A DNA stretch of 64,000 bases from Rheinheimera salexigens (GCF_001752395.1 NZ_MKEK01000001.1:433466-497465); one strand, 5' to 3'; shown: positions 21,499-30,343, counted from the first letter of the stretch. Numbers and translations: made by a program. The notes: generated from the letters alone by a model not told the origin.

Positions 21499-23592
21499 AT
21501 GAAGCCTATATGCACTTTGCTTTTAGCGGGTTTAGTCACGCTATCAACCAACGCTACTTTTGCCGCTGAGCAAACGATGATTGTACTAGATGCATCGGGA
21601 TCAATGTGGGGGCAAATTAATGGTAAGCCTAAGCTACAAATAGCCCGAGAAGCATTAACAACAGTATTAGAAGGTGTGCCGGTTGAAATGGAGTTGGGCT
21701 TAATGGCTTATGGTCATCGAGAAGGCGGTAACTGTAACGATATTGAAGTTATAGTAAAGCCTGCAGCAGGCACGGGAGCGGCCATTAGCCAAGCTGCGGC
21801 TAAGATGAAATTTTTAGGCAAAACGCCGTTATCTGCTTCAGTCATAAAAGCCGCCGAAACACTAAACTACACCAAAAATAACGCTACCGTGATTTTAATA
21901 ACAGACGGTTTAGAAAACTGTAATGCAGATCCATGTGCTGTAAGTGCAGAGTTAGCAAAAAAGGGCATTAATTTTACCGCGCATGTTGTCGGTTTTGATT
22001 TGACGGATGCAGAAGGTAAGCAGGTAGCGTGTTTAGCCGAAAATACCGGTGGCCGTTATTTTGCAGCCACTAATGCCGAAGAATTGCGCGATGCCCTGAA
22101 AAGCACAGTAGCACAGCCCCAGATTCAAAAAGCCCAGCCTGAGCCTTTAGTTATCCCCGAGGCGACAATAGCGCTAGAACAAAGCGAATCAGAAAACAGT
22201 GCCCAAGCGAAAACGATTGCCATAGGCGCTGATTTTAATGTGATTTGGACCGGACCTAATACAGAGCATGATTACATTGATCTAGTGCCGTTGGATTATA
22301 CAAAAACTTATGGTGAGCTTACCTTTACCTACACTAAAGAAGGCTCCCCTTTACGTATTAGAGCCCCAGGTAAGCCGGGTATTTATCAGGTGCGCTATAT
22401 ATGGCGGGGCACTGATAATAACCGCCACGTTATTGCTAAAACCAATGTGGAAATTACTGACAGCGAGGTGGCGTTGGTGGCGCCAGATAATGTGCAAGCG
22501 GGTGGGGTTATTGCTATTCAGTGGAAGGGCCCTGCTAATAAAGGTGATTATATTGACTTGGTTCCTGAAGGATTTAAGCGCACCAGTGGCGAGTTAACCT
22601 ATGTGTATACCACTGCTGATACTGAGACGGATGTAGAGTTAATTGCGCCGACAAAACCAGGTGTTTATAACCTTCGTTACATATTGCAAGCGGCTGATCA
22701 GAAGCGAATCTTGCTCAGTATTCCAATTACAGTAACAGAAGCAATAGCCACAGTATCAGCCCCTGAAAAAGTTGCAGCTGGATCTGTGTTATCGGTATTT
22801 TGGACAGGGCCTGCAGGCAAAAATGATTATGTTGATATTGTAACGATTGACCATAAACGCATTGGCGGCGAAATAACCTACTTTTATACCCGAGACTCAG
22901 AAGATGGCGAGTCACACCCGTTACAAGTACCGAGCAAAGCTGGAGAATACCAAGTGCGTTATGTGTTACGTGGCTCAGGTGCAGATAGTGTGCTAGCTAA
23001 ACAAGCTTTTACCGTAACCGAAGTTGCCGCAAGTGTTTCTGTTCCCGCTAACGTACAAGCGGGTAGCGCTATTGCAGTCGAGTGGACAGGCCCCGCGGGC
23101 AAAGAAGACTATGTTGATATTGTCCCTATTGATCATAACCGTATTGGTGGTGAGCTAACCTACTTTTATACTCGAAACGCAGAAAGTGGCGAGACACAAT
23201 CGCTTAAAGCCCCGGCAAAAGCCGGTGAGTATCAAATACGCTATATCCTACGTGGCTCTGGTCAAGCAATAGTGTTGGCTAAGCAAGCATTTACTGTGGC
23301 TAAACCAGAGGCTAGTGTGTCTGTTGCTGCGACAGTGCAAGCTGGCGCAATGATAGACGTAACATGGACAGGCCCCGCGGGCAAAGATGACTATATTGAT
23401 ATTGTTGCTATTGATCATAAGCGTATTGGCGGCGAGTTAAGCTATTTTTATACTCGAAACGCTGAAGATGGCGAGCCGCAACAACTTAAAGCGCCGGTTA
23501 AGGTCGGTGAGTATCAAGTGCGTTATATCTTAAAAGGCTCTGGTCAAGCGGTTGTATTGGCCAAACAAGCGTTTAAAGTGACAGAAAACTAA
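21499..23592 (+). CDS. Secreted VWA-domain protein with five tandem ~92-residue repeats
   Basis: 697 residues. A signal peptide (MKPICTLLLAGLVTLSTNATFAAE) is followed by a von Willebrand A domain (about 25-205) with an intact MIDAS motif, DASGSMWG (about 31-38), plus the TPLSAS threonine segment and VILITDGLENC. After a linker come five homologous repeats (about 225-318, 320-412, 414-506, 507-600, 601-695). Each has a W(T/K)GP(A/N)..(N/K).DY(I/V)D(I/L)V core, an ELTYFYTR-like strand and a (Y)(Q)VRY(I/V)LRGSG-like end, which suggests a beta-sandwich fold. The first two repeats are divergent and the last three are close copies. It is likely periplasmic or outer-surface and metal-dependent in ligand binding. 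GAGGTG upstream supports ATG 21499. Confidence 0.85.
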   Translation: MKPICTLLLAGLVTLSTNATFAAEQTMIVLDASGSMWGQINGKPKLQIAREALTTVLEGVPVEMELGLMAYGHREGGNCNDIEVIVKPAAGTGAAISQAAAKMKFLGKTPLSASVIKAAETLNYTKNNATVILITDGLENCNADPCAVSAELAKKGINFTAHVVGFDLTDAEGKQVACLAENTGGRYFAATNAEELRDALKSTVAQPQIQKAQPEPLVIPEATIALEQSESENSAQAKTIAIGADFNVIWTGPNTEHDYIDLVPLDYTKTYGELTFTYTKEGSPLRIRAPGKPGIYQVRYIWRGTDNNRHVIAKTNVEITDSEVALVAPDNVQAGGVIAIQWKGPANKGDYIDLVPEGFKRTSGELTYVYTTADTETDVELIAPTKPGVYNLRYILQAADQKRILLSIPITVTEAIATVSAPEKVAAGSVLSVFWTGPAGKNDYVDIVTIDHKRIGGEITYFYTRDSEDGESHPLQVPSKAGEYQVRYVLRGSGADSVLAKQAFTVTEVAASVSVPANVQAGSAIAVEWTGPAGKEDYVDIVPIDHNRIGGELTYFYTRNAESGETQSLKAPAKAGEYQIRYILRGSGQAIVLAKQAFTVAKPEASVSVAATVQAGAMIDVTWTGPAGKDDYIDIVAIDHKRIGGELSYFYTRNAEDGEPQQLKAPVKVGEYQVRYILKGSGQAVVLAKQAFKVTEN

Positions 23593-23598
23593 ATAAAG

Positions 23599-23621
23599 GC
23601 CCCAGTGAATCTTGCTGGGGC
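23599..23621 (+). terminator. Hairpin after the VWA gene
   Basis: GCCCCAG and CTGGGGC form a 7-bp GC-rich stem with a 9-base loop, 7 bp after the stop codon. No T-run follows, so termination may be weak or Rho-assisted. Confidence 0.55.
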
Positions 23622-23689
23622 ATAGCGCTATGTTTAGTATGTCATATCAATTTTTAAGCAAATTTCTTCATTGGATAAGGTAGTAAGTA

Positions 23690-24676
23690 ATGACGGCTCT
23701 AATCAGGGTAGGTATAGCGGGTTATGGTAATTTAGGTCGCGGTGTTGAAGCTGCTATACAGCAAAATTCTGATATGCAATTGGTGGCCGTGTTTAGTCGG
23801 CGCGAACCTACCAGCGTAACTCTACTCAATGCCGAAGTGCCAGTCTACGCAATGGCTGAGGTTGAGCAGCATCAGGCTAATATTGATGTGATGATTCTGT
23901 GTGGTGGCTCTAAAACCGATTTACCCGAACAGGGGCCGTATTTAGCCCAGTTTTTTAATACCGTAGATAGCTTTGATACCCACGCAAAAGTAAATGAATA
24001 CCATGCTGCGTTAGATACACCGGCCAAAAAAACTGGCCATGTTGCGCTATTGTCGGTGGGTTGGGACCCAGGTTTGTTTTCGTTAAACCGTTTGTTTGGT
24101 GAAGCTATTTTACCCCAAGGCGAAACTTATACCTTTTGGGGCAAGGGGCTAAGTCAAGGTCATTCCGATGCCGTGCGTCGGGTAGCCGGGGTTAAAAAGG
24201 CCGTGCAATATACCCTGCCAAATGCTGATGCTATAGCTAGAGTACGCAATGGCGAGCAACCAGTATTAAGCACGCGGGAAAAGCATAATCGTGAATGTTA
24301 TGTGGTGCTAAGCCAAGGCGCAGATGCCGAGACTGTGTGTAATAGCATAGTGACTATGCCTGATTACTTTGCTGATTTTGATACCGTGGTTAACTTTATT
24401 GATGAAACTACTTTTGATAAAGAGCATAACAATATGCCGCACGGCGGTTTTGTTATTCGCAGTGGGGTTAGCGGCACAAGCAGTAAACAAACTATTGAGT
24501 ACTCACTTAAGCTAGACAGTAACCCAGAATTTACCGCCAGTGTGTTAGTAGCTTATGCTCGAGCAGTACACCGTTTGGCTTGTGCGGGAGAAGTTGGCGC
24601 GAAAACCGTGTTTGATATCGCGCCAGGTTTATTGTCACCGAAAAGCCCCGCGCAACTGCGTAAAGAACTGCTTTAA
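23690..24676 (+). CDS. ddh: meso-Diaminopimelate D-dehydrogenase
   Basis: 328 residues, the normal length of DAPDH. The Rossmann start is VGIAGYGNLGRGVE. Further family marks are VMILCGGSKTDLPEQGP, NTVDSFDTHAKV, VGWDPGLFSLNRLFGEAILP, WGKGLSQGHSDAVRRVAGVK, the REKHNRECYVV segment and MPHGGFVIRSG near the substrate site. The enzyme reductively aminates tetrahydrodipicolinate to meso-DAP with NADPH and ammonia in one step, bypassing the succinylase branch of lysine/peptidoglycan synthesis. Most gammaproteobacteria rely on the DapD/C/E route, so a ddh gene is uncommon and may be a redundant or transferred copy. No other lysine gene is nearby. Confidence 0.93.
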   Translation: MTALIRVGIAGYGNLGRGVEAAIQQNSDMQLVAVFSRREPTSVTLLNAEVPVYAMAEVEQHQANIDVMILCGGSKTDLPEQGPYLAQFFNTVDSFDTHAKVNEYHAALDTPAKKTGHVALLSVGWDPGLFSLNRLFGEAILPQGETYTFWGKGLSQGHSDAVRRVAGVKKAVQYTLPNADAIARVRNGEQPVLSTREKHNRECYVVLSQGADAETVCNSIVTMPDYFADFDTVVNFIDETTFDKEHNNMPHGGFVIRSGVSGTSSKQTIEYSLKLDSNPEFTASVLVAYARAVHRLACAGEVGAKTVFDIAPGLLSPKSPAQLRKELL

Positions 24677-24838
24677 GCATTACGGCGTATATAATAGAAC
24701 TCATATATTAAAACTGTGGTCTTTAATGTTGGAGAAAAGACAATTCAAGGGCCACTTTTAAACGTAAATGGATGTAGCTTAACCTAGCAACAGGCGTTTA
24801 TAAGTGGTGATTCTGTATTTTTAGTGAGAAAAAACACC

Positions 24839-25405
24839 ATGCATTACCTGCTAGTCGCCGATATTTTTGGCAGAACCAAAGCGTTAGAGAATATCGCAGC
24901 AGAGCTCACTACAATTACTACAACCTCTGTAACGACTGTCGACATTATCGACCCTTATCAAGCACAAATGTTAGACTTTAATAATGAAGCAGACGCTTAT
25001 GCTTACTTTACGACAGAAGTAGGGCTAGCTGCTTACACTGAGCAATTACTTCAGCGCTTGTTAATGCAAACCACCCCTGTAACTTTAATCGGCTTTAGTG
25101 TTGGCGCTGCGGCTGTATGGCAGCTTTCTAGCCATAAACAGTTAACTAAGGTAGTGGCGGCAACCTGCTTTTATGGCTCGCAAATACGCTATCACTTAGA
25201 TATCCAGCCGGCATTTCCGCTGCAATTGATCTTCCCAGCCCAAGAGCCTCACTTTTCTGTGTCCGAGCTTATTCGTCAGCTCGCAGGCCGAGCTAATGTT
25301 AGCATCCAGCAGGTAAAATATTTACATGGCTTTATGAATAGACACTCAGACAACTATGATGCTGCAAGCTGTCGCTCTTTTATCAAAGAATTATCGAATG
25401 AATAA
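24839..25405 (+). CDS. Alpha/beta-hydrolase (dienelactone hydrolase-like) protein
   Basis: 188 residues from ATG 24839; the upstream GTG at 24824 is less likely. The nucleophile elbow is GFSVGA (about 90-95), a serine in a G-x-S-x-G context, and the nearby VVAATCFYGSQIRYH matches dienelactone hydrolase-like proteins. A late His (HGFMNRHSDNYD, about 163-174) is positioned as the catalytic histidine, and an acidic residue in the FPAQEPHFS region could complete the triad. It is cytoplasmic, and the substrate is unknown. A terminator follows, shared with the opposing TonB receptor gene. Confidence 0.8.
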   Translation: MHYLLVADIFGRTKALENIAAELTTITTTSVTTVDIIDPYQAQMLDFNNEADAYAYFTTEVGLAAYTEQLLQRLLMQTTPVTLIGFSVGAAAVWQLSSHKQLTKVVAATCFYGSQIRYHLDIQPAFPLQLIFPAQEPHFSVSELIRQLAGRANVSIQQVKYLHGFMNRHSDNYDAASCRSFIKELSNE

Positions 25406-25484
25406 TTTACTAGCGTTGTAAGGAAAGATATTAGCGCTTATCTCAAACAATTTTTTAGGTTACTTATTAGACTTAGCTATAAAT

Positions 25485-25514
25485 AAAAAAACCTCTGCAA
25501 TGCAGAGGTTTTTA
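25485..25514. terminator. Bidirectional intrinsic terminator
   Basis: The stem CCTCTGCA / TGCAGAGG is flanked by A7 on the left and T5 on the right, between convergent hydrolase and TonB receptor genes. Confidence 0.92.
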
Positions 25515-25529
25515 GCTGTAACGAATAGT

Positions 25530-27608
25530 TTAGAAGCCGTAGCTTACGCCAATCTCGAATGAACGCTCTGGGCCAACATAGATACCTTGACGCAGACCTG
25601 TAATGTAGCGTTTGTCTGTGAGGTTTTTCACCGCGCCAAATATGCGTACATTGTCTGCTAGGTGATATTGTGCGGTGAAATCTAACACGGTATAAGCAGG
25701 CATTAACCCTCCCCAGATACCGCCAGCGGCGTCGGTTGGTATATCGACCGTGTTGCTGGCATCGCCATACTGCTCACCGCGGTGATGTGCTGATAAAGCC
25801 GCGCTTAATTGCTCTTGCTGATAGTTCAAGGCCAGATTGGCAATAAATTTTGGCGCATATGGCAAGCGATTGCCTGCGTTATCACCACTGGTAAATTCTG
25901 AAGTAGGTACCCAAGTGGCATTGCTGTCGATACTAAAACCGCCACCCAGCTGATAACCCAGCATAACTTCTAGACCATGATGTTCGGTTTTACCGCCATT
26001 AGATTGCGATAAATTAGGGTTACTGTTGCCAGTAACGACCTGATTGCTAAAATCCATTAAAAAAGCAGCTATTTCATAGTTAACAGCACCTTGTTTGCCA
26101 CGTAAGCCCAACTCATAGTTAGTTGAACGTTCGCCATCTAGGTTCTGATCGGTCAGGCCATCGAGCGCCACACCGTTTGAAGCCGGTGAAAATGCGCGGT
26201 ACACGCCACCATACAACTGCGCTGACTGGCTTAAGTTATAGGTTACGCCGACACCTGGTAGATATTCGGTATTGCTGGTTTTGGCGGTGGCATTATCATC
26301 GGTTAAATCTACCCGCTGTTGCTGGTAAGATTCAATGCGTAAACCTGGCGTCACGGCAAAACGATCATTCAGTTCAATCCGGCTTTGGGCATAACCGGCC
26401 ACGCTGTCGGCTGAGTCAATTCTATGTCGATCATTGAGCCCAGTGCGATCAGCACTACGTACGGCTCTAATTCTGGTGTCGTTGGCTTCTTCTTGCATCA
26501 GGCGCAAACCAAACTCGCTGCTGCTCACTAGGCCGAAAAGGTTATGATCAATACTTAATCGAGTTTCTAGTCCTAGGCGGTCAAACGAGCGATTATTACC
26601 AGTTAATGCATCGGTATAAACCCAGCGCCCGGCTGCGTCTGATGCCGCTGTATCGACATTATAGCGCCAATAGTCACGGCTCATTTCGCTCCAATACAGC
26701 ACGGTTTTTAACGTAGCTTGGCTAGATAGCGACCATTCATGGTTAATATCAAAGGCGGTACGGTCAGTAAGAAAATAATCGTCCGGTGCTGGGTTGTAGT
26801 CGGCACCTGCTTGGTAATCGCCTAACAATAACCCACGATAAGAGATATTAGCGTCATTTTCATAGCGAGAGACTTTAATGCCTAGTTTCTGATTGTTACT
26901 GAATATAACCCCGGCTTTGGCCATCAGATCGGTCATTTCATAGTCTTTATCCATATAACCATCGCTGCTGGCATGGGTGGCGACTATGCCGGCAAAAGCA
27001 TCGCCAGAAACCGTTTTACCACCTGCTTCTACACTGACTTCTTGCATATTAAAAGAACCGACGCGGCCGGTTAATTTAACACCATCATCGGGAGTTTTAG
27101 TTTGGTAATTCACTACGCCACCAATGGTAGATGGGCCATAGCGCAATGAGGCAGAGCCTTTTAATACTTCGATTTGTTCTACCCGTTGGATGCGGGGATT
27201 AAAGTAACGATCGTTGCCGACAAATAAACCGGGTGCAACTGGAACACCATCTTCAAGCATTAACGATTTTGACTCGCTAGCAGATAAACCACGGATACCG
27301 AAGTTAGATACAATTGCAGTTTCTTCTTCGCTTTTAATATTGATACCTGGAATACGCCGCAGGATATCTTCTGTAGATAATGGCTGAATGCGTTCAATTT
27401 GCTTGCGGTCTATCACAACGACAGTACCGGTTTGCTCTAACAATACGGGAACAGCGTCGCCAACTATCCGGATCACTTCTAGTGTCGGCATAATCGTTTG
27501 ACGTTTAACACTGTCATCAATAGCGACTGTTTCTTGCTGAGCTAAGGTGTTTAGCGAGATAAGAGCTAGTGTTACGGCTAGCGATGAGCGAGACAATTTA
27601 GTCCGCAT
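25530..27608 (-). CDS. TonB-dependent receptor, FecA-like, iron-regulated
   Basis: 692 residues from ATG 27608 (GGAG upstream); a longer frame to 27683 begins inside the Fur box. It has a signal peptide, MRTKLSRSSLAVTLALISLNTLAQ. The plug domain (about 55-170) shows GTVVVIDRKQIERIQPLSTEDILRRIPGINI, FGIRGLSASESKSLMLEDGVP and GPSTIGGVVNYQTKTP. The barrel follows, with the ITGLRQGIYVGPERSFEIGVSYGF end finishing in a C-terminal aromatic. The order and style are like FecA-type siderophore or ferric-citrate receptors. No FecI/FecR or TonB gene is adjacent. The Fur-box match upstream indicates iron repression. Confidence 0.93.
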   Translation of the reverse strand: MRTKLSRSSLAVTLALISLNTLAQQETVAIDDSVKRQTIMPTLEVIRIVGDAVPVLLEQTGTVVVIDRKQIERIQPLSTEDILRRIPGINIKSEEETAIVSNFGIRGLSASESKSLMLEDGVPVAPGLFVGNDRYFNPRIQRVEQIEVLKGSASLRYGPSTIGGVVNYQTKTPDDGVKLTGRVGSFNMQEVSVEAGGKTVSGDAFAGIVATHASSDGYMDKDYEMTDLMAKAGVIFSNNQKLGIKVSRYENDANISYRGLLLGDYQAGADYNPAPDDYFLTDRTAFDINHEWSLSSQATLKTVLYWSEMSRDYWRYNVDTAASDAAGRWVYTDALTGNNRSFDRLGLETRLSIDHNLFGLVSSSEFGLRLMQEEANDTRIRAVRSADRTGLNDRHRIDSADSVAGYAQSRIELNDRFAVTPGLRIESYQQQRVDLTDDNATAKTSNTEYLPGVGVTYNLSQSAQLYGGVYRAFSPASNGVALDGLTDQNLDGERSTNYELGLRGKQGAVNYEIAAFLMDFSNQVVTGNSNPNLSQSNGGKTEHHGLEVMLGYQLGGGFSIDSNATWVPTSEFTSGDNAGNRLPYAPKFIANLALNYQQEQLSAALSAHHRGEQYGDASNTVDIPTDAAGGIWGGLMPAYTVLDFTAQYHLADNVRIFGAVKNLTDKRYITGLRQGIYVGPERSFEIGVSYGF

Positions 27609-27664
27609 AACAACTCCAAATGTTAGTGATAAAATGACAACGAGCGCAATTAAAACACAGACGC

Positions 27665-27685
27665 TAATGCGAATCAATATCATTA
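27665..27685 (-). promoter_or_regulatory. Fur box upstream of TonB receptor
   Basis: On the minus strand AATGATATTGATTCGCATT matches the Fur operator core (AATGATAAT.ATT.TCATT type) at most positions; the 7-1-7 palindrome TGATAAT-N-ATTATCA matches at 11 of 14. It lies about 60-80 bp upstream of the receptor ATG. Confidence 0.7.
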
Positions 27686-27780
27686 CTGTGTTTTTTTGAT
27701 GTGGTGGGAAATTATATTTTTAAGGGCAATGGAGGTAATGCAAACCTATACTACTAGGCAACTACGAGGACTTAAGTAAA

Positions 27781-27831
27781 CAAACTGACCAGCCAGCAAC
27801 ATGCTGTTAATTGTATTTGTTGGCCAGTTTG
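27781..27831 (-). terminator. Terminator-like hairpin after the HAAS gene
   Basis: On the minus strand CAAACTGGCCA and TGGTCAGTTTG form a stem across a long loop, followed by TTTACTT. It lies 20-70 bp past the stop of the HAAS-domain gene. Confidence 0.5.
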
Positions 27832-27852
27832 AGTGGTTTATTAAGCAAGCGG

Positions 27853-28806
27853 TTAGGTTGTTTTTCGTAACCGGTATAAATCTCGCAGCACTTCCCAAGC
27901 AGGAAATAAAGCAATAATAAGTAGGGTAATCATCGCACTGCGTTCCAGCCTCGCCACGCTAATAATACCTTGCCACTGCTCAGTATTAAGCTGCAATATG
28001 GGTGAGATATTGGCTAGAGTTAACGCAATAGCCACCAACAATGCGTTTAAACACACATTCGCTTTTAGCATTGGTCGGCTCCATAGCCGCTGGCGCAGTT
28101 GCCATAAAGAAAATAGCACACCGGCAATAATAACTGGGCTACTCAGTTGCAGTATCCATAAAGCCTGGGTACTTAGTATGATGTTGCCAGAAGCAATTTT
28201 CTCTACTGACGCAAAAAGTGGAAACCAAACAATAACCAGTAGAAAAACATAAGAGGCTAAATCGGTAAAAATGGTTTGCAGTGAAATATGCTGCCAGCTA
28301 GCGCCCACTGCAGGTAGGTTTTCTGGTTGCCAATCGTTCGCCCTGTCGATTTGCTTTTCCGAATGCTGCCGTGAAATAAGCCAGTAACTAAGAGTAATTG
28401 CTGTAAAGGCAAAACAGGCTTTTTCGACAAAACCACTGGCTAAACCATGTAAATAACCAAACAGACCAATATGGTCGAAACTTAACCAAACGGTGGTCAT
28501 TTTGAACATTTGGATCACAAACAAGATACCTAACACCATAAATAAAGTGTTTTTAAATACAGGCATGTAAGCAGCATTAATTAAGGGTTGCTGCGGCACA
28601 AACTGCTGCGCTACCGTGCGCGGGTGGCCCAGTGTTTTTAACACGCTAGCAATAGCGCTGTTATTTAATGTGCCTTGCTGTTCTTGTAACGCCTCCAGCT
28701 GGTCCATAATATTGGCGTTTAACTCACGGCCAATTTCATCACGTTTATTTTCCGGTAATTCGCGCTGAACTGCGGCGATATAGCGTTTTACTAATTCCAT
28801 TTTCAT
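27853..28806 (-). CDS. HAAS-signalling-domain membrane protein
   Basis: 317 residues. The N-terminal soluble HAAS/permease-prefix helix bundle (about 1-75) reads MELVKRYIAAVQRELPENKRDEIGRELNANIMDQLEALQEQQG ... VLKTLGHPRTVAQQFVPQQPLI. Six or so membrane helices follow (about 85-110, 120-145, 175-200, 208-232, 240-262, 290-308). HAAS proteins are typically partners of PadR-type repressors and are thought to transmit signals at the membrane. It overlaps the PadR gene stop by 4 bp (ATGA), so translation is coupled. Its ligand is unknown. Confidence 0.85.
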   Translation of the reverse strand: MKMELVKRYIAAVQRELPENKRDEIGRELNANIMDQLEALQEQQGTLNNSAIASVLKTLGHPRTVAQQFVPQQPLINAAYMPVFKNTLFMVLGILFVIQMFKMTTVWLSFDHIGLFGYLHGLASGFVEKACFAFTAITLSYWLISRQHSEKQIDRANDWQPENLPAVGASWQHISLQTIFTDLASYVFLLVIVWFPLFASVEKIASGNIILSTQALWILQLSSPVIIAGVLFSLWQLRQRLWSRPMLKANVCLNALLVAIALTLANISPILQLNTEQWQGIISVARLERSAMITLLIIALFPAWEVLRDLYRLRKTT

Positions 28807-29147
28807 GCCCCTTTTATATCTTTAACTAACACCTTAGCTATTGCACCATTCAGGCTCTGCCATTCGTTGGTTAACTGCTCCAGCAGCTCAGCGCCTAATG
28901 CAGATAACTGGTAGTAGCGGCGCTCTCGGCCCTCAGCTGTATGCCAATCACTACTTAATAGCTCTTGATCAGCTAAGCGACGGATCAACGGATATAAGGT
29001 GCCTTCATCAATATCAATACCGTCTTGTTGTAACTGCTTTCTTAACGAATAGCCGTAATGCGGTTGCTTTAGCGATGCCAGCACCGCTAGCACTAAAACG
29101 CCACGGCGCAATTCAAGTCGCATTTTGTCTAATTGAGCTGTCGTCAT
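28803..29147 (-). CDS. PadR-family transcriptional repressor
   Basis: 114 residues from ATG 29147 (GGAA upstream); a longer frame to 29174 overlaps the operator. It is a winged-helix of the short PadR-s2 type: LDKMRLELRRGVLVLAVLASLKQPHYGYSLRKQLQQDGIDIDEGTLYPLIRRLADQELLSSDWHTAEGRERRYYQLSALG. EGTLYPLIRRL is the recognition helix and R.RRYYQL the wing. A short C-terminal dimerisation helix follows. It is cotranscribed with the overlapping HAAS gene; the inverted repeat at 29159-29179 lies over its promoter and suggests autoregulation. Confidence 0.92.
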   Translation of the reverse strand: MTTAQLDKMRLELRRGVLVLAVLASLKQPHYGYSLRKQLQQDGIDIDEGTLYPLIRRLADQELLSSDWHTAEGRERRYYQLSALGAELLEQLTNEWQSLNGAIAKVLVKDIKGA

Positions 29148-29158
29148 TAATAATTTCC

Positions 29159-29183
29159 ATACTATGTGCAACACAGTATTATA
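29159..29183 (-). promoter_or_regulatory. PadR operator overlapping -10
   Basis: ATACTATGT-GCA-ACACAGTAT (29159-29179) is a near-perfect inverted repeat containing TGT/ACA half-sites of the PadR kind. It overlaps a minus-strand TATAAT (29178-29183). The site is 12 bp upstream of the padR start codon. Confidence 0.7.
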
Positions 29184-29394
29184 CTAGGCGGCGCACAGTA
29201 AGTTGGCAAGTTTTATTTTTTGTGTGCGATTCTCATTTAAAACTGGAATCCAATTCTGGTGCTAGAGTAAATATCAGTGCTGATGTAATTTAAGATTTTT
29301 TGTTATCAATAAGATAAAACTAAAAAGACGTTGTACTAAGTACAATTTCAGCCAACGTGCTCGATATGAAGTTATTATTTTTTAAGGAGTTAAC

Positions 29395-29736
29395 TTGCCA
29401 ATTATCAGTAATAAAACTGCTGAACATTATACTTGGGGCGAGAATTGTGATGGCTGGCACTTGGTGAAATCGAGTAATTTAAGCGTGATTCAAGAACGCG
29501 TTCTACCTGGCTGTTCAGAGTCTCGACATTTTCACGTTAAGGCCGAGCAATTCTTTTTCATATTAGACGGTGTTGCAACGATGGAGTTGGAAGGGGATAT
29601 CTTCACTATAAATAAAAATAGCGGCATTCATATTCCTGCAGGTGCAAAACATCAATTAAGTAATCAACAAACATCCGACTTAGTTTTTACAGTAACATCG
29701 ACCCCGCCCAGCCATGGCGATAGGGTTGAAGTATAG
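29395..29736 (+). CDS. Cupin-domain protein, TTG start
   Basis: 113 residues, a single conserved cupin barrel. It carries CSESRHFHVKAEQFFFILDGVATMELEGD (cupin motif 1, with HxH...E as metal ligands) and IHIPAGAKHQLSNQ (motif 2, with its histidine). The start is TTG 29395, fixed by the strong AAGGAG (29383-29388) six bases upstream; no in-frame ATG lies nearby. Such small cupins may be isomerases, dioxygenase-like or binding proteins; the substrate is unknown. It appears monocistronic. Confidence 0.86.
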   Translation: MPIISNKTAEHYTWGENCDGWHLVKSSNLSVIQERVLPGCSESRHFHVKAEQFFFILDGVATMELEGDIFTINKNSGIHIPAGAKHQLSNQQTSDLVFTVTSTPPSHGDRVEV

Positions 29737-29777
29737 GGTTTAGGTATAAGGGAGGCAAAAGCTGGTTTCTCTTTAGC

Positions 29778-30044
29778 CTAACCACAAACAATCTTCTCTT
29801 CACCAAGGTGATATATATTGTTTATTGCCACATAAGCACCAGATACTACGCCCGTTATTGGCACTAATAGTAGCCCACTGATTGAGTAGAATGTATTAGT
29901 GTCATCAAAACCATTAATTATCTTCAAGGTTTTACGATCGCTAGAAATCTCGCATTTATTAACCACTGATAAATCTTTAGTCGGTACCACAACACAGCCA
30001 GCCAATATCAGTAAAGCACAACATATCAAGGTAACTAATTTCAT
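29778..30044 (-). CDS. Small lipoprotein, unknown
   Basis: 88 residues. A lipoprotein signal, MKLVTLICCALLILAGC, has the lipobox LAGC (Cys about residue 17). The mature part is short (VVVPTKDLSVVNKCEISSDRKTLKIINGFDD), with a hydrophobic stretch (ISGLLLVPITGVVSGAYVAI, about 54-73) and a terminal cysteine. The hydrophobic stretch could be a membrane helix or amphipathic barrel part. The ribosome site AAGGATG precedes ATG 30044. No family was recognised. Confidence 0.65.
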   Translation of the reverse strand: MKLVTLICCALLILAGCVVVPTKDLSVVNKCEISSDRKTLKIINGFDDTNTFYSISGLLLVPITGVVSGAYVAINNIYHLGEEKIVCG

Positions 30045-30127
30045 CCTACAACATCCTTATTTAAGTTGCGGTACAGAATAGTACAGAGCAGGTAATGCAG
30101 CCAAACTGCTGATCAGTGGTTGATGCA

Positions 30128-30343
30128 TTAACTGGCTTGCACCAGTTCCTTTATCTTTACTGCTTTTTCAAAGTGATCAAGTTTATGCGTCATGATCCAC
30201 CACTGAGCAGCTTCCATCAGTAACGCTGGGTCGTCATTTTTATTGGCAAAAAAAGCATAAAACGAAAGACCAACATTAGCCCCCTTAGCAGAAATTTTCT
30301 TATCGCAAACCTGTATGATTTTTCTTTTTAAGCTTTCTCTCAT
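30128..30343 (-). CDS. Hypothetical small soluble protein
   Basis: 71 residues, MRESLKRKIIQVCDKKISAKG onward, with an ANVGLSFYAFFANKNDDPALLMEAAQWWIMTHKLDHFEKAVKIKELV helical body. There is no signal or membrane helix. Its helix-turn-helix-like length and Trp-Trp pair give no clear family. A weak AGA-type ribosome site precedes ATG 30343. It sits between a lipoprotein gene and the MerR gene on the same strand. Confidence 0.55.
   Translation of the reverse strand: MRESLKRKIIQVCDKKISAKGANVGLSFYAFFANKNDDPALLMEAAQWWIMTHKLDHFEKAVKIKELVQAS

Noticed and set aside
28841..29293. + strand ORF opposite the PadR gene
   Set aside because: The minus strand encodes an unmistakable PadR winged helix; the + frame lacks any family features.
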